A stretch of 64,000 nt of DNA, from NCBI GenBank assembly GCA_946480835.1, contig CAMLLC010000010.1, positions 15,420-79,419 of the forward strand, read 5' to 3'. The notes under the pieces are model-generated. The model worked only from the letters and a program-made list of their open reading frames with translations. It was not told where the DNA came from and made no database searches. Position numbers and translations under genes: made by a program. Below are positions 36,723 to 46,425 of this stretch, piece by piece (position 1 is the stretch's first letter; the number at the start of each line of letters is the position of its first letter). The stretch comes from Entomomonas sp945283395. GTDB taxonomy: Bacteria; Pseudomonadota; Gammaproteobacteria; Pseudomonadales; Pseudomonadaceae.

Positions 36723-38267
36723 TTACCAAGTATGGGTTTGCTTAAACTTCTCAATACCCGCCTTAATAGCATTATCAATGTCATCATTAAAATCACCCTG
36801 CTCATTGATTTTGGCCATTAATTCAGCATGTTCTCTATTGAAATATTCTAATAAAGCAGCTTCAAAAGTACCCACTTTATTTAATTCAATATCTTGTAGA
36901 TAACCACGTTCAGCTGCATATAAAGCAATTGCCATATCAGCTACAGAATAAGGAGCATATTGTTTTTGCTTCATTAACTCGGTAACCCTTTGACCATGCT
37001 CTAACTGCTTGCGGGTAGCCTCGTCAAGATCTGAAGCAAACTGGGAGAATGCGGCCAACTCACGGTATTGAGCTAAGGCTGTACGAATACCACCAGATAA
37101 CTTTTTGATAATTTTAGTCTGCGCAGCACCACCAACCCGAGAAACCGAAATACCAGCATTTACCGCAGGGCGAATACCTGAGTTGAATAAAGATGATTCT
37201 AAGAAAATTTGACCATCAGTAATAGATATCACATTCGTAGGTACGAAAGCTGATACGTCACCTGCTTGGGTTTCAATAATAGGCAATGCAGTTAATGAAC
37301 CTGTTTTACCTTTTACCTCTCCGTGGGTAAATTTCTCAACGTATTCTTCAGATACACGAGAGGCGCGCTCCAAGAGACGGCTATGCAAATAAAATACGTC
37401 ACCGGGATAAGCTTCACGTCCTGGTGGACGACGAAGTAATAATGAAATTTGCCGATAAGCAACCGCTTGTTTAGACAAATCATCATAAATAATAAGAGCA
37501 TCTTCCCCACGATCGCGGAAGAACTCACCCATAGTGCAACCTGCATAAGGAGCTAGGTACTGCAATGCTGCGGATTCTGAAGCACTAGCTACAACCACAA
37601 TAGTATTGGCTAAAGCGCCAGCTTCTTCTAGTTTACGCACCACATTGGCAATAGTAGATTGCTTTTGCCCGATAGCTACATATACGCAACGTATGCCACT
37701 ATTCTTTTGGTTGATAATAGCATCCACCGCTAATGCTGTTTTACCTATTTGGCGGTCACCTATGATTAATTCACGTTGGCCACGGCCAATAGGGATCATA
37801 GCATCTACTGATTTATAACCTGTTTGTACTGGTTGGTCTACCGATTTACGCCAAATAACCCCCGGTGCTACTTTTTCAATTGCATCAGTCTGGCTAGTGC
37901 CTAAAGGCCCTTTGCCATCGATAGGATTACCTAATGCATCTACTACACGCCCTAATAACTCATTACCAATAGGCACTTCTAGGATACGGCCAGTACATTT
38001 GGCACTCATACCCTCAGAAAGACCCAAGTATTCACCTAATACCACAGCACCGACTGAATCTTCTTCCAAGTTAAGTGCCATACCATAAACACCACCAGGA
38101 AACTCAATCATTTCGCCGTACATTACATCAGCAAGACCATAAATCCGAACAATACCATCAGAAACACTAACGATAGTACCTTCATTACGGGCTTGAGTTG
38201 AAACATCAAGTTTAGCTATACGCTCTTTGATGACTTCAGTTATTTCAGAAGGATTTAATTGCTGCAT
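36723..38267 (-). CDS. atpA: ATP synthase F1 alpha subunit
   Basis: The non-catalytic nucleotide-binding subunit, 514 residues. The P-loop is GDRQIGKTALAVDAIINQ near residue 169, the arginine finger region is SISRVGGAAQ-like (SVSRVGGAAQTKIIKK), and the beta-barrel N terminus starts MQQLNPSEITEVIKERI as in Pseudomonas. Normal length. Confidence 0.98.
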   Translation of the reverse strand: MQQLNPSEITEVIKERIAKLDVSTQARNEGTIVSVSDGIVRIYGLADVMYGEMIEFPGGVYGMALNLEEDSVGAVVLGEYLGLSEGMSAKCTGRILEVPIGNELLGRVVDALGNPIDGKGPLGTSQTDAIEKVAPGVIWRKSVDQPVQTGYKSVDAMIPIGRGQRELIIGDRQIGKTALAVDAIINQKNSGIRCVYVAIGQKQSTIANVVRKLEEAGALANTIVVVASASESAALQYLAPYAGCTMGEFFRDRGEDALIIYDDLSKQAVAYRQISLLLRRPPGREAYPGDVFYLHSRLLERASRVSEEYVEKFTHGEVKGKTGSLTALPIIETQAGDVSAFVPTNVISITDGQIFLESSLFNSGIRPAVNAGISVSRVGGAAQTKIIKKLSGGIRTALAQYRELAAFSQFASDLDEATRKQLEHGQRVTELMKQKQYAPYSVADMAIALYAAERGYLQDIELNKVGTFEAALLEYFNREHAELMAKINEQGDFNDDIDNAIKAGIEKFKQTHTW

Positions 38268-38282
38268 GCCATGCCCCTTAAA

Positions 38283-38819
38283 TCAGGAATTCATTACTTC
38301 GGCGAGTTTATTCAGCCGACCGCGAACCGAACTATCTATAACTAAGTCGCCCGCTCGAATGGTTAAACCACCAATTAAAGCGTTATTAACTGTTTGCTTA
38401 GCATTTACTGTTCGCTCAAGCCGCTTTGATAAGGCGGCAGTTATCTTTTCAAGCTGCTCATTAGATAATTCATAAGCAGTTTCTATTTCTACATCTACTA
38501 CACGCTCAGCTTCTGCTTTATAGGTGTTATAAAGATCAGATATAGCTGGCAATAATGACAAGCGGTCATGCTCACCTAACACATGCAAAAAATTGGCAAA
38601 TGAATCATCAATTTTACCCGCTAATAATTTTATTAAAAAATCAGCTTTAAGAGTGCGCGTTAAAGTTGGCTTAGCCAATTCTTGAACAACTACAGGTTGC
38701 TCTAGAGCACAGGTAGCTAGCTCTAATGCTGAAAACCATGCATCTATTTGCTTTGCTTGTTGGGCAAATTCAAAAGCTGCTTTAGCATAGGGTCTAGCAA
38801 GCGTATGGGTATTTATCAT
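38283..38819 (-). CDS. atpH: ATP synthase F1 delta subunit
   Basis: The peripheral-stalk subunit that links F1 to the b dimer, 178 residues, all-helical N-terminal part beginning TLARPYAKAAFEFA and C-terminal VNNALIGGLTIRAGDLVIDSSVRGRLNKL, both conserved. I take the ATG at 38819, with GGAG 6 bases upstream, rather than the GTG one codon earlier. Confidence 0.97.
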   Translation of the reverse strand: MINTHTLARPYAKAAFEFAQQAKQIDAWFSALELATCALEQPVVVQELAKPTLTRTLKADFLIKLLAGKIDDSFANFLHVLGEHDRLSLLPAISDLYNTYKAEAERVVDVEIETAYELSNEQLEKITAALSKRLERTVNAKQTVNNALIGGLTIRAGDLVIDSSVRGRLNKLAEVMNS

Positions 38820-38831
38820 CACTTGCTCCGC

Positions 38832-39302
38832 TTATAGTTTAGCAGCTATTTTATCAACCAACTCACTGTGCGCTTTAGCATCTACTGAGGATTCAAGAAT
38901 TTTCTCAGCACCTTGCACAGCTAAATTAGCTACTTGTGTGCGAAGTTGGTCTCTGGCACGATTCACTTCCAGCTTAATTTCCGACTTAGCATTTGCAATT
39001 AGTTTTTCGCCTTCATTTCGAGCTTGCTGTTTAGAATCTTCGATAATAGACGAAGCGGTTTTATTAGCTTTATCTAGGATATCGGCTGCCTGCTCTTTAC
39101 CTTCACGAAGCACTTGCTCTACTTGCTTTTGGACTTCCTGCAATTCGCGCTCTGCACGACCTGCTGCATCCAAACCTTCTGCTATTTTCTTTTGACGTTC
39201 TTGCATAACCTTAGTAATAGGAGGCCATACATATTTCATACAAAACCAGACAAAAACAGCAAAAGCAATCGTTTGACCGAAAAGTGTCAAATTTATATTC
39301 AT
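38832..39302 (-). CDS. atpF: ATP synthase Fo b subunit
   Basis: A 156-residue peripheral stalk with one N-terminal membrane helix (LTLFGQTIAFAVFVWFCMKYVW) and a long charged coiled coil. It starts MNINLTLFGQTIAF as in other gammaproteobacteria and ends at the delta-binding end. The atpH start follows 12 bases after the stop. Confidence 0.97.
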   Translation of the reverse strand: MNINLTLFGQTIAFAVFVWFCMKYVWPPITKVMQERQKKIAEGLDAAGRAERELQEVQKQVEQVLREGKEQAADILDKANKTASSIIEDSKQQARNEGEKLIANAKSEIKLEVNRARDQLRTQVANLAVQGAEKILESSVDAKAHSELVDKIAAKL

Positions 39303-39388
39303 AACGATTTACCTCATGCTCTTCTAGATCACTTAACTAGTTTAAAGATAAGCAATTAACTAACTGCTCAACTTTCATCAACCAACTC

Positions 39389-39607
39389 TTAAGCGACAAC
39401 GAAGATAAGGTACATAGCAATACCCACACCAATCATAGGTACGGCATCAAGTAAACCAGCCATTAAGAATGTTTTAGTTTGTAAGGTTGAGGCTAACTCT
39501 GGTTGACGAGCAGTAGATTCTAATAATTTTCCACCTAAAATGGCGAAACCTATACCAGTACCTAAAGCACCTAACCCTATCATTAAAGCTGCCGCGATGA
39601 ATACCAT
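39389..39607 (-). CDS. atpE: ATP synthase Fo c subunit
   Basis: The ring-forming proteolipid: two membrane helices with the polar loop ESTARQPEL and the ion-binding carboxylate in AGLLDAVPMIGVGIAMYL. The carboxylate is Asp and sodium-ligand residues are not evident, so it is a proton type. At 72 residues it is about 7 shorter than the E. coli subunit because the N-terminal tail before the first helix is nearly absent. The start is fixed by AGGAG 5 bases upstream of the ATG. Confidence 0.96.
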   Translation of the reverse strand: MVFIAAALMIGLGALGTGIGFAILGGKLLESTARQPELASTLQTKTFLMAGLLDAVPMIGVGIAMYLIFVVA

Positions 39608-39670
39608 AAAAACTCCTAAAATATAATAATAAAAACTAAAGTTAACAACAAACCTCTCACAACCCTATCA

Positions 39671-40498
39671 CTAGTGATGTTCGTGTGCTGCACTCAAGTA
39701 AACCACAGTAAGAACCATAAATACGAATGCTTGCAGTGGGATAACTAGAATATGGAATATTGCCCATGGCACATTAAGTATCCATTGAACCCAGAAAGGC
39801 AACAAGGCAATAAGGATAAAGATAACTTCACCAGCATACATATTACCAAATAACCGAAGCGCTAGACTCAAAGGTTTAGTTAATAAACCAATAATCTCTA
39901 AAAATAAGTTAAAAGGTACTAATAACCAGTGATTAAAAGGGGTAAAGGCTAATTCCTTAGTAAAGCCTCCAAATCCCTTTATCTTACAACTATAGTAGAG
40001 AATAAGAATAAAGACACCGATGGAAATGCCAAAGGTACCATTAGGATCAGCAGTAGGTACAACCTTCCAATAAGGAATGCCTATGGCATGGGCAAGGCCG
40101 GGTATATAATCGACAGGAATCCATTTTAAGCTGTTCATTAAGAACACCCAAACAAAGATAGTTAATGCCAGCGGCGCAATAAGTGGGTTATTGGCTTTAA
40201 AGACATCTTTTACTGTATTATCAATAAACTCAACCACCCACTCCACTAAGCATTGGAACTTTGAGGGATTTTCTATCCTAGCATGCTTAGTAGCAACATA
40301 GCGAAATAGCGCTAAAAAGATAATACCCATTAAGATGGAGAAAAACATAGTGTCTACATGAATAGACCAAAACCCCATTTGCTGTACTTGCTCATGAGTT
40401 TTAGCAAACATCCAACCCTCAGGAGTTTTACCAAACACTAGATTTTGCAAATGGTGTTGAATATAACCTGCTGCCGTCTGTCCTTCACCTGTTGCCAT
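39671..40498 (-). CDS. atpB: ATP synthase Fo a subunit
   Basis: The stator channel subunit, 275 residues, with five to six membrane helices. The essential arginine is in LSLALRLFGNMYAGEVIF. The N terminus AAGYIQHHLQNLVFG is the Pseudomonas form. The ATG at 40498 has GAGG 9 bases upstream and matches the family start, so the TTG five codons earlier is discarded. Confidence 0.96.
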   Translation of the reverse strand: MATGEGQTAAGYIQHHLQNLVFGKTPEGWMFAKTHEQVQQMGFWSIHVDTMFFSILMGIIFLALFRYVATKHARIENPSKFQCLVEWVVEFIDNTVKDVFKANNPLIAPLALTIFVWVFLMNSLKWIPVDYIPGLAHAIGIPYWKVVPTADPNGTFGISIGVFILILYYSCKIKGFGGFTKELAFTPFNHWLLVPFNLFLEIIGLLTKPLSLALRLFGNMYAGEVIFILIALLPFWVQWILNVPWAIFHILVIPLQAFVFMVLTVVYLSAAHEHH

Positions 40499-40531
40499 AA
40501 CAACTTGCCTCAACCATTAATTTTTAAAACT

Positions 40532-40933
40532 TTACCTTACCAGAATCAACCCCAAGGATGATGTTAATAACACTAAAAAGTAACTAGTAAATAATACCAT
40601 TATATCTAGCGGTTTAATTATTAAAAATACTAGCACAAATAATACAGCGGTTAATATATATTTCCCTATTTCCCCTGTCCACAATGCCAAAGTGATGGCC
40701 ACAGCTGATTGGGCACCAAAATAACGAAACGTTTTTAACACTAAATAACTATTAGGTATTAACACTATAAGGCCACCTAATAATCCACAAAAACCAGCAT
40801 TTAAACCTTTTGCTAGAAGCCATACAACAGCTATGCAAATAGTCACTAACAGCTGAACTACCAATATTTTAAATACCGGCAGTTGATATAACGGTACTTT
40901 ATGACGAAAAGCCATAATTTCAAGCTCTACCAT
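40532..40933 (-). CDS. atpI: ATP synthase subunit I
   Basis: A 133-residue membrane protein with four hydrophobic helices, first in the operon. AtpI helps assemble the c ring and has been linked to magnesium supply; it is not part of the final complex. The LPVFKILVVQLLVTICIAVVWLLAKG stretch is typical. The ATG at 40933 lacks a clear ribosome binding site and the next ATG, at 40915, is a possible alternative. Confidence 0.88.
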   Translation of the reverse strand: MVELEIMAFRHKVPLYQLPVFKILVVQLLVTICIAVVWLLAKGLNAGFCGLLGGLIVLIPNSYLVLKTFRYFGAQSAVAITLALWTGEIGKYILTAVLFVLVFLIIKPLDIMVLFTSYFLVLLTSSLGLILVR

Positions 40934-40992
40934 TTTAAACTAATAAAGCTAACTTTTACTAATTTAAATCATTATTAATAAATTTGGGGGAA

Positions 40993-41021
40993 AGTATAGG
41001 CATATAGCAATAAAGCTTCAA
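40993..41021 (-). promoter_or_regulatory. Likely sigma-70 promoter of the atp operon
   Basis: On the minus strand, TTGAAG (at 41016-41021) and TATACT (at 40993-40998) are separated by 17 bases. The elements lie 60 to 90 bases upstream of atpI and just after parB, so the large atp operon need not depend on read-through from mnmG-parB. Recognised by consensus only. Confidence 0.6.
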
Positions 41022-41058
41022 CTTAAAATTTCACTAATTTTTTACAAAAATACATCTA

Positions 41059-41931
41059 TTAATGAATATGTTTTAAAACACCTTGTAACTCATCTAACGA
41101 ACTGTAACGTATTACCAATTCGCCTTTACCTTTTTTATTATGTTTAATGGCTACCGGAGACCCTATTCGCTCAGCTAATTTTTGCTCTAATCTTTTAATA
41201 TCGGGGTCATTTGTTTGTTTAACTGGTTTTTTATCTTGTTCATTTAGCCATTGTCTAACTAACGCTTCAGCTTGCCGTACTGACAACCCTCTAGCAACGA
41301 TATGCCGCGCTCCTTCTAATTGTTGCTCGACAGGTAATCCTAACAGTGCTCTAGCATGCCCCATTTCTAAATCGCCATGTGCTAACATAATTTTTACATC
41401 TTCCGGTAAACTGATTAAACGTAATAAATTAGTTACCGAGGTACGGGACTTACCCACAGCCTCTGCCACTTGCTGTTGAGTTAATGCAAATTCTTGTTGT
41501 AATCTTTGTAACGCTATAGCCTCTTCAATAGGGTTTAAATCTTCTCTTTGAATATTTTCAATCAGCGCTAATGCTATGGCTGTTTCATCAGGGATGTCTC
41601 GTACTAAAGCGGGTATTTTATCTAATCCAGCTTGTTGACTAGCTCGCCAACGTCTTTCTCCCGCAATAATTTCATAGCGGTTATTAGCTATAGGACGAAC
41701 TACTATAGGTTGCATAACACCCTGAGCTTTAATTGATTGAGCTAACTCTTCAAGGCTTTGCGGATCCATATCACGGCGTGGTTGATATTTACCTCGCTGA
41801 ATAACCTCTAAAGGAAGCTGATGTAATTCATTTTGTGAACTAGAGGAAAGTTGCTCTTGGATACTAGCTACAGAATTGCTTCCTAATAATGCATCTAAGC
41901 CACGCCCGAGCCCTCTTTTTTTCACAGCCAT
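41059..41931 (-). CDS. parB: Chromosome partitioning protein ParB (CTP switch, centromere binding)
   Basis: Binds parS and spreads as a CTP-dependent clamp, working with ParA in segregation of the origin region. It has 290 residues. The N-terminal basic start GRGLDALLG is followed by the CTP-binding box GERRWRASQQAGL near residue 85 and the helix-turn-helix LTQQQVAEAVGKSRTSVTNLLRL near 135-170. The C-terminal dimerisation domain ends at residue 290. I found no obvious parS palindrome in this window by eye. Confidence 0.96.
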   Translation of the reverse strand: MAVKKRGLGRGLDALLGSNSVASIQEQLSSSSQNELHQLPLEVIQRGKYQPRRDMDPQSLEELAQSIKAQGVMQPIVVRPIANNRYEIIAGERRWRASQQAGLDKIPALVRDIPDETAIALALIENIQREDLNPIEEAIALQRLQQEFALTQQQVAEAVGKSRTSVTNLLRLISLPEDVKIMLAHGDLEMGHARALLGLPVEQQLEGARHIVARGLSVRQAEALVRQWLNEQDKKPVKQTNDPDIKRLEQKLAERIGSPVAIKHNKKGKGELVIRYSSLDELQGVLKHIH

Positions 41932-41941
41932 AATAAGATCC

Positions 41942-42718
41942 TTACCTGTTTGCGTTACGTTGTTTTTTAATCATTTCTTTAGCCAAAGCCAGATATGCCT
42001 CTGCCCCTTTGGACTGTTTATCATAAATAAGTGCCGGCAATCCAAAGCTAGGCGCTTCTGCCAAACGGATATTCCGCGGGATCACCGTTTTATAAAGCCG
42101 AGCACCAAAATGAGCTTGTAACTGGTTAGTCACATCGTTAGTTAAACTCATGCGAGCATCATACATAGTACGTACTAAACCCTCAATATAGAGGCTCGGA
42201 TTTAACGAACTAGTAATACGTTCTATGGTGTTTAATAAATCAGTAAGACCCTCTAATGCATAGTATTCACATTGAATAGGAATAACTACAGCATCGGCTG
42301 CCACTAATGCATTAATAGTTAACATAGATAAAGAAGGTGGACAATCAATTAAAATATAATCGTAATTATCCCTAATAGGTGCTAAAGCTTCTCTTAACCT
42401 ATTTTCTTTGTGAGCTAAATTTAATAATTCTACCTCAGCAGCCGTTAAATCCCTATTGGCGGGTAATAATTGATAACCAGCTTGCTCTGAAAAATGCATA
42501 GCATCTACAAAACTACAATCACCCACTAACACATCATAGATAGAACAGGCTAAACCTAATTTATCTACACCACTACCTGTAGTGGCATTACCCTGAGGAT
42601 CAAGATCAATCAATAATACATGCTTTTTCGAAGCGACTAAGGAGGCAGCCAAGTTAATACAAGTGGTAGTTTTTCCTACCCCTCCCTTTTGATTGACTAT
42701 TGCAAATACCTTGGCCAT
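41942..42718 (-). CDS. parA: Chromosome partitioning ATPase ParA (Soj)
   Basis: A deviant Walker ATPase that moves ParB-bound origins along the nucleoid, 258 residues. The deviant P-loop KGGVGKTTTCINLAASL is at residues 11-27, Walker A' DLDPQGNATTGSG follows, and the DNA-binding arginine region is near the C terminus. The ATG at 42718 has AAGG 7 bases upstream and matches the family start AKVFAIVNQKGG, so the 7-codon extension is not used. The parB start is 10 bases after the stop. Confidence 0.96.
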   Translation of the reverse strand: MAKVFAIVNQKGGVGKTTTCINLAASLVASKKHVLLIDLDPQGNATTGSGVDKLGLACSIYDVLVGDCSFVDAMHFSEQAGYQLLPANRDLTAAEVELLNLAHKENRLREALAPIRDNYDYILIDCPPSLSMLTINALVAADAVVIPIQCEYYALEGLTDLLNTIERITSSLNPSLYIEGLVRTMYDARMSLTNDVTNQLQAHFGARLYKTVIPRNIRLAEAPSFGLPALIYDKQSKGAEAYLALAKEMIKKQRNANR

Positions 42719-42729
42719 GAAGTTACCTT

Positions 42730-43374
42730 TTATGAACATTGTTTAATAACCAGTAAATGACGTTGCCCTGCACAATTAGGTACGGTCAATTTATAGTTAG
42801 ATTCTACCCTAAATTCGCTAGGGAGAGCTTGTATTTCTTCCTCAGGGAAGACTCCTTTCATAGCAAGCCAGCTTGTATGATTATCTGCTAAATGCTGTGT
42901 TAATGTCACAAAATTTGCAATAGCACTAAACGCACGAGAAATTATCCCATCATAAGGTTGCTCAACATGAAAGTTTTCAACTCTTTCATTGACGGCATGA
43001 ACATTAGTTAATTGTAGCTCTAATGCTACTTGCGTCAAAAATCTGGTTTTCTTCCCATTACTATCTATTAAAGTATACTCTTTATCAGGATACATAATGG
43101 CTAAAGGAATACCTGGCATACCTCCACCACTTCCTACATCTAACCAATAGTTACCCTTTTCTGCATAAGGCAAAATACTTAAACTATCTAATAGATGACG
43201 CGATATCATTTCCGTCACAGCACGCACTGCAGTGAGATTGTAAGCTTTATTCCACTTCACTAATAAAGCCAAATAAGCTAACAATAAGCTTTGTTGCTTT
43301 TCTGTAAGATCTATGGCTAATTGTTTAGCCCCTTTTGTTAAAAGCTCAGCATGTGATGCTGTGATTGCTTCCAT
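42730..43374 (-). CDS. rsmG: 16S rRNA (guanine527-N7)-methyltransferase
   Basis: Methylates G527 of 16S rRNA with SAM; loss gives low-level streptomycin resistance in other species. It has 214 residues with motif I NYWLDVGSGGGMPGIPLAIMYP and the conserved LTAVRAVTEMISRHLLDSL before it. The ATG at 43374 overlaps the mnmG stop (TGATG) and GGAG lies 8 bases upstream, so expression is coupled. Confidence 0.96.
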   Translation of the reverse strand: MEAITASHAELLTKGAKQLAIDLTEKQQSLLLAYLALLVKWNKAYNLTAVRAVTEMISRHLLDSLSILPYAEKGNYWLDVGSGGGMPGIPLAIMYPDKEYTLIDSNGKKTRFLTQVALELQLTNVHAVNERVENFHVEQPYDGIISRAFSAIANFVTLTQHLADNHTSWLAMKGVFPEEEIQALPSEFRVESNYKLTVPNCAGQRHLLVIKQCS

Positions 43375-45263
43375 CAAGCCTGCTCCAACTTATGACCTGC
43401 ATTACGTTTTTTTAAATAAATCATTAATAACGAAATTGCTGCTGGAGTTACTCCAGAAATACGAGCAGCTTGTCCTAACGTTTGTGGATGGACATTGATT
43501 AACTTTTGCTGAATCTCCTTAGATAATCCAGAAATTACCGTATAATCAAGATCGTTAGGCAATACTATATTTTCACTTGCTCGTAATTTAGCAATCTCTT
43601 CTTGTTGCCTTGCTATATAACCTGCATATTTTGTCTGAATCTCCAACTGCTCAGCCACTTGCGGATCTATATCGGTAATAGCCATAATCGCAGCTAATGA
43701 GGTGAAATCCACTTCAGGTCGAGACAATAAATTTAACAAATTATACTCATGGCTTAACGCCGTATCAAATTGCTTAACTATAGCATCAGCTTGAGCAGTA
43801 TTAGGCAATACCCAGATTGTTTTTAACCGTTCTGTTTGTTTATCAATATTTTCTCTTTTACGGCAGAAAGCAGCCCAGCGTATATCATCTACTAAACCTA
43901 ATTCACGACCTTTTTCGGTAAGGCGTAAATCAGCATTGTCTTCTCTTAAAATAAGTCGATACTCAGCCCGCGAAGTGAACATACGATAAGGCTCTTGCGT
44001 ACCTAAGGTAATAAGATCATCCACCAATACTCCTAAATAAGCTTCATCTCGACGAGGACACCAAGCAGCTTTACCCTGTGCCTTCAAAGCTGCATTACAA
44101 CCTGCCAATAACCCTTGGGCAGCTGCTTCCTCATAACCTGTAGTGCCATTGATTTGCCCCGCAAAAAACAAATTAGCTAAATGCTTGGTTTCTAAACTAG
44201 TCTTCAAATCCCTAGGGTCAAAGAAATCATACTCAATAGCATAACCAGGACGAAGAATATGGGCATTTTCTAGCCCTTTCATACTGTGTACAAAAGCTAA
44301 TTGCACATCAAACGGCAAAGAGGTAGAAATACCATTAGGGTATAACTCATTGGTAGTTAGTCCCTCTGGTTCTAAGAAAATTTGATGACTATCCTTGTCG
44401 GCAAAACGATGAATCTTATCTTCAATAGAAGGGCAATAACGCGGCCCAATTCCTTCGATCACTCCTGAATACATAGGGGATCTATCCAGATTGGCGGCAA
44501 TAATTTCATGCGTATGGCTATTCGTAGTCGTTATCCAACAACTAATTTGGCGAGGATGTTCATCAACACTTCCTAAAAAAGACATTACCGGTAACGGAAA
44601 ATCACCAGGTTGTTCTTTCATTACTGAAAAATCTACAGTACGCGCATCAAGCCGAGGAGGAGTTCCCGTTTTTAAGCGGCCTACTCGCAGCGGTAACTCT
44701 CTTAACCTTTGTGCTAAGGCAATGGAAGGAGGATCACCAGCACGCCCTGCTGAATGGTGTTCTAACCCTATATGAACTAAACCATTTAAAAAAGTACCGG
44801 TTGTTAACACCACCGTATCAGACAAGAAACGTACCCCCATTTGAGTAACTACCCCTTGTACCTCATCATTTGTTACTATTAGATCATCACAGGCTTGTTG
44901 AAATAACCAAAGATTAGGCTGATTTTCTAAGGTATGACGAATAGCCGCCTTATAAAGAATTCTATCTGCTTGAGCACGCGTAGCACGTACCGCCGGACCT
45001 TTTCTACTATTTAATATACGAAATTGAATACCCGCTTTATCAGTAGCATGCGCCATTTCACCGCCCAAAGCATCTATTTCGCGCACTAAGTGACTTTTAC
45101 CTATGCCACCAATTGCAGGGTTACAACTCATTTGCCCTAATGTTTCAATATGATGAGTTAATAATAAAGTTTTCACTCCCATACGTGCCGCAGCCAAAGC
45201 AGCTTCTGTACCAGCATGGCCACCACCTACTACTATCACCCCAAAACGACTAGGAAAGTCCAC
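43374..45263 (-). CDS. mnmG: tRNA uridine-5-carboxymethylaminomethyl modification enzyme MnmG (GidA)
   Basis: The FAD subunit that with MnmE modifies U34 in several tRNAs. It has 629 residues, full length. The FAD dinucleotide motif is VIVVGGGHAGTEAALAAARMG near the N terminus, the catalytic cysteines are in SCNPAIGGIGKSH and further on, and the C-terminal MnmE-binding helices end in PAAISLLMIYLKK. The GTG start at 45263 has GAGG 6 bases before it. In Pseudomonas mnmE lies directly upstream; here the neighbour is a dehydrogenase gene. Confidence 0.97.
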   Translation of the reverse strand: MDFPSRFGVIVVGGGHAGTEAALAAARMGVKTLLLTHHIETLGQMSCNPAIGGIGKSHLVREIDALGGEMAHATDKAGIQFRILNSRKGPAVRATRAQADRILYKAAIRHTLENQPNLWLFQQACDDLIVTNDEVQGVVTQMGVRFLSDTVVLTTGTFLNGLVHIGLEHHSAGRAGDPPSIALAQRLRELPLRVGRLKTGTPPRLDARTVDFSVMKEQPGDFPLPVMSFLGSVDEHPRQISCWITTTNSHTHEIIAANLDRSPMYSGVIEGIGPRYCPSIEDKIHRFADKDSHQIFLEPEGLTTNELYPNGISTSLPFDVQLAFVHSMKGLENAHILRPGYAIEYDFFDPRDLKTSLETKHLANLFFAGQINGTTGYEEAAAQGLLAGCNAALKAQGKAAWCPRRDEAYLGVLVDDLITLGTQEPYRMFTSRAEYRLILREDNADLRLTEKGRELGLVDDIRWAAFCRKRENIDKQTERLKTIWVLPNTAQADAIVKQFDTALSHEYNLLNLLSRPEVDFTSLAAIMAITDIDPQVAEQLEIQTKYAGYIARQQEEIAKLRASENIVLPNDLDYTVISGLSKEIQQKLINVHPQTLGQAARISGVTPAAISLLMIYLKKRNAGHKLEQA

Positions 45264-45641
45264 AATTAACCTCTTGACCCAAACAGGCCACTGCTAAAAA
45301 ATAACCGCATAGTATAGGCATTTTATATTAACGGATAAAGATTTTCTGCTAAGACTTTCTTACTTATGAATAGATTGCTCATAAAATAGCTACTATAAGT
45401 CTTCTCTTGTTACTTATTACCTAGCAACTGCTGTATAACACGATTCTTTGCATTGCGGCATGGTTTATACGGATAGGAGATTTTCACGATAGTCTTAACA
45501 TTCACCAGATATTATTTATTTTCCAAAATAACCTCCATCAAATCAATAAAATATAAATCATGAAATAACTTTTAAAACTTTTCTAATATAAAAAATTCTA
45601 ACCTCACTATAATGACTATAAAATCATAGAGGAGAATAATT
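45264..45641. other. Intergenic region between mnmG and the dehydrogenase gene, nothing decisive seen
   Basis: These 378 bases are divergent between mnmG and the SDR gene. A TATAAT at 45608-45613 just before the SDR ribosome binding site is a plausible -10 element, without a good -35. I found no RNA gene, no mnmE remnant and no DnaA-box cluster, so I do not call an origin here. Confidence 0.45.
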
Positions 45642-46418
45642 ATGGCTAATAAAAAAGTGGCAGTTATCACAGGGTCTGGTGATGGTTTAGGAAAAGGAAT
45701 TGCTAAACGTTTAGCTAACGATGGATTTCGCATAGTAATTTCCGATATCAATCCTGACACACTGGCAAAAACAGAACAAGAATTTAATCAACATCAACTT
45801 GAAGTCACCTCCTTTATTGGCAATGTTGCCAAGCAAGCAGACCAACAAGCGCTTGTAGCAAAAGCTGTTGAAGTCTTTGGACAAGTGGATGTATTCATCA
45901 ATAATGCGGGAATTGAAGAAGTTGCCCCTATCTTAGAACTTACCCCAGAAGATTTAGAAAAAATCTTTAATATCAATGTAAAGGGGGTCATTTATGGTAT
46001 CCAAGCAGCCGCCAAACAAATGATTAAACAGGGCACTGGTGGCAAAATTATTAATGCTTGTAGTATTGCTGGACATGAATCCTATGAACTATTAGGCTCT
46101 TATTGTGCCAGTAAACATGCAGTTCGTTCTATTACTCATACTGCAGCCAAAGAATTAGCCCAATACAAAATCACTGTTAATGCTTATTGCCCTGGAGTTG
46201 CACCTACTAAAATGTGGGATAGAATTGATGAAGGCATGGTTAAATATATGCATCTACAGCCTGGTGAAGCCTTAAAGAAATTCTCAAAAGGAATTTTATT
46301 GGGCCGCTTGCAACAACCAGAAGATATTGCTAATTTGGTCTCTTTTTTAGCTTCTAGCCATGCTGACTATATTACTGGCCAAGCTATCATAAGTGATGGT
46401 GGCATTGTCTTTCGGTAA
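45642..46418 (+). CDS. budC: SDR family acetoin(diacetyl) reductase / 2,3-butanediol dehydrogenase
   Basis: A short-chain dehydrogenase, 258 residues. The NAD(H) motif VAVITGSGDGLGKGIAKRL is at the N terminus, the NNAG motif is in FINNAGIEEVAP, and the catalytic Ser, Tyr and Lys are in IINACSIAGHESYELLGSYCASKHAV. Its middle and C-terminal parts (NINVKGVIYGIQAA, YCPGVAPTKMWDRID, PEDIANLVSFLAS) resemble Klebsiella BudC closely, suggesting reduction of acetoin or diacetyl. Specificity is inferred. It has a strong GGAG and its own terminator, and no butanediol pathway genes are adjacent. Confidence 0.8.
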   Translation: MANKKVAVITGSGDGLGKGIAKRLANDGFRIVISDINPDTLAKTEQEFNQHQLEVTSFIGNVAKQADQQALVAKAVEVFGQVDVFINNAGIEEVAPILELTPEDLEKIFNINVKGVIYGIQAAAKQMIKQGTGGKIINACSIAGHESYELLGSYCASKHAVRSITHTAAKELAQYKITVNAYCPGVAPTKMWDRIDEGMVKYMHLQPGEALKKFSKGILLGRLQQPEDIANLVSFLASSHADYITGQAIISDGGIVFR

Positions 46419-46425
46419 CAGATTG

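Noticed and set aside
41059..45263. parS sites or an origin of replication near parAB
   Set aside because: I looked for the GTTCCACGTGGAAC/GTTTCACGTGAAAC palindrome and DnaA-box clusters and saw none; a mismatch-tolerant computed scan would be needed to be certain.
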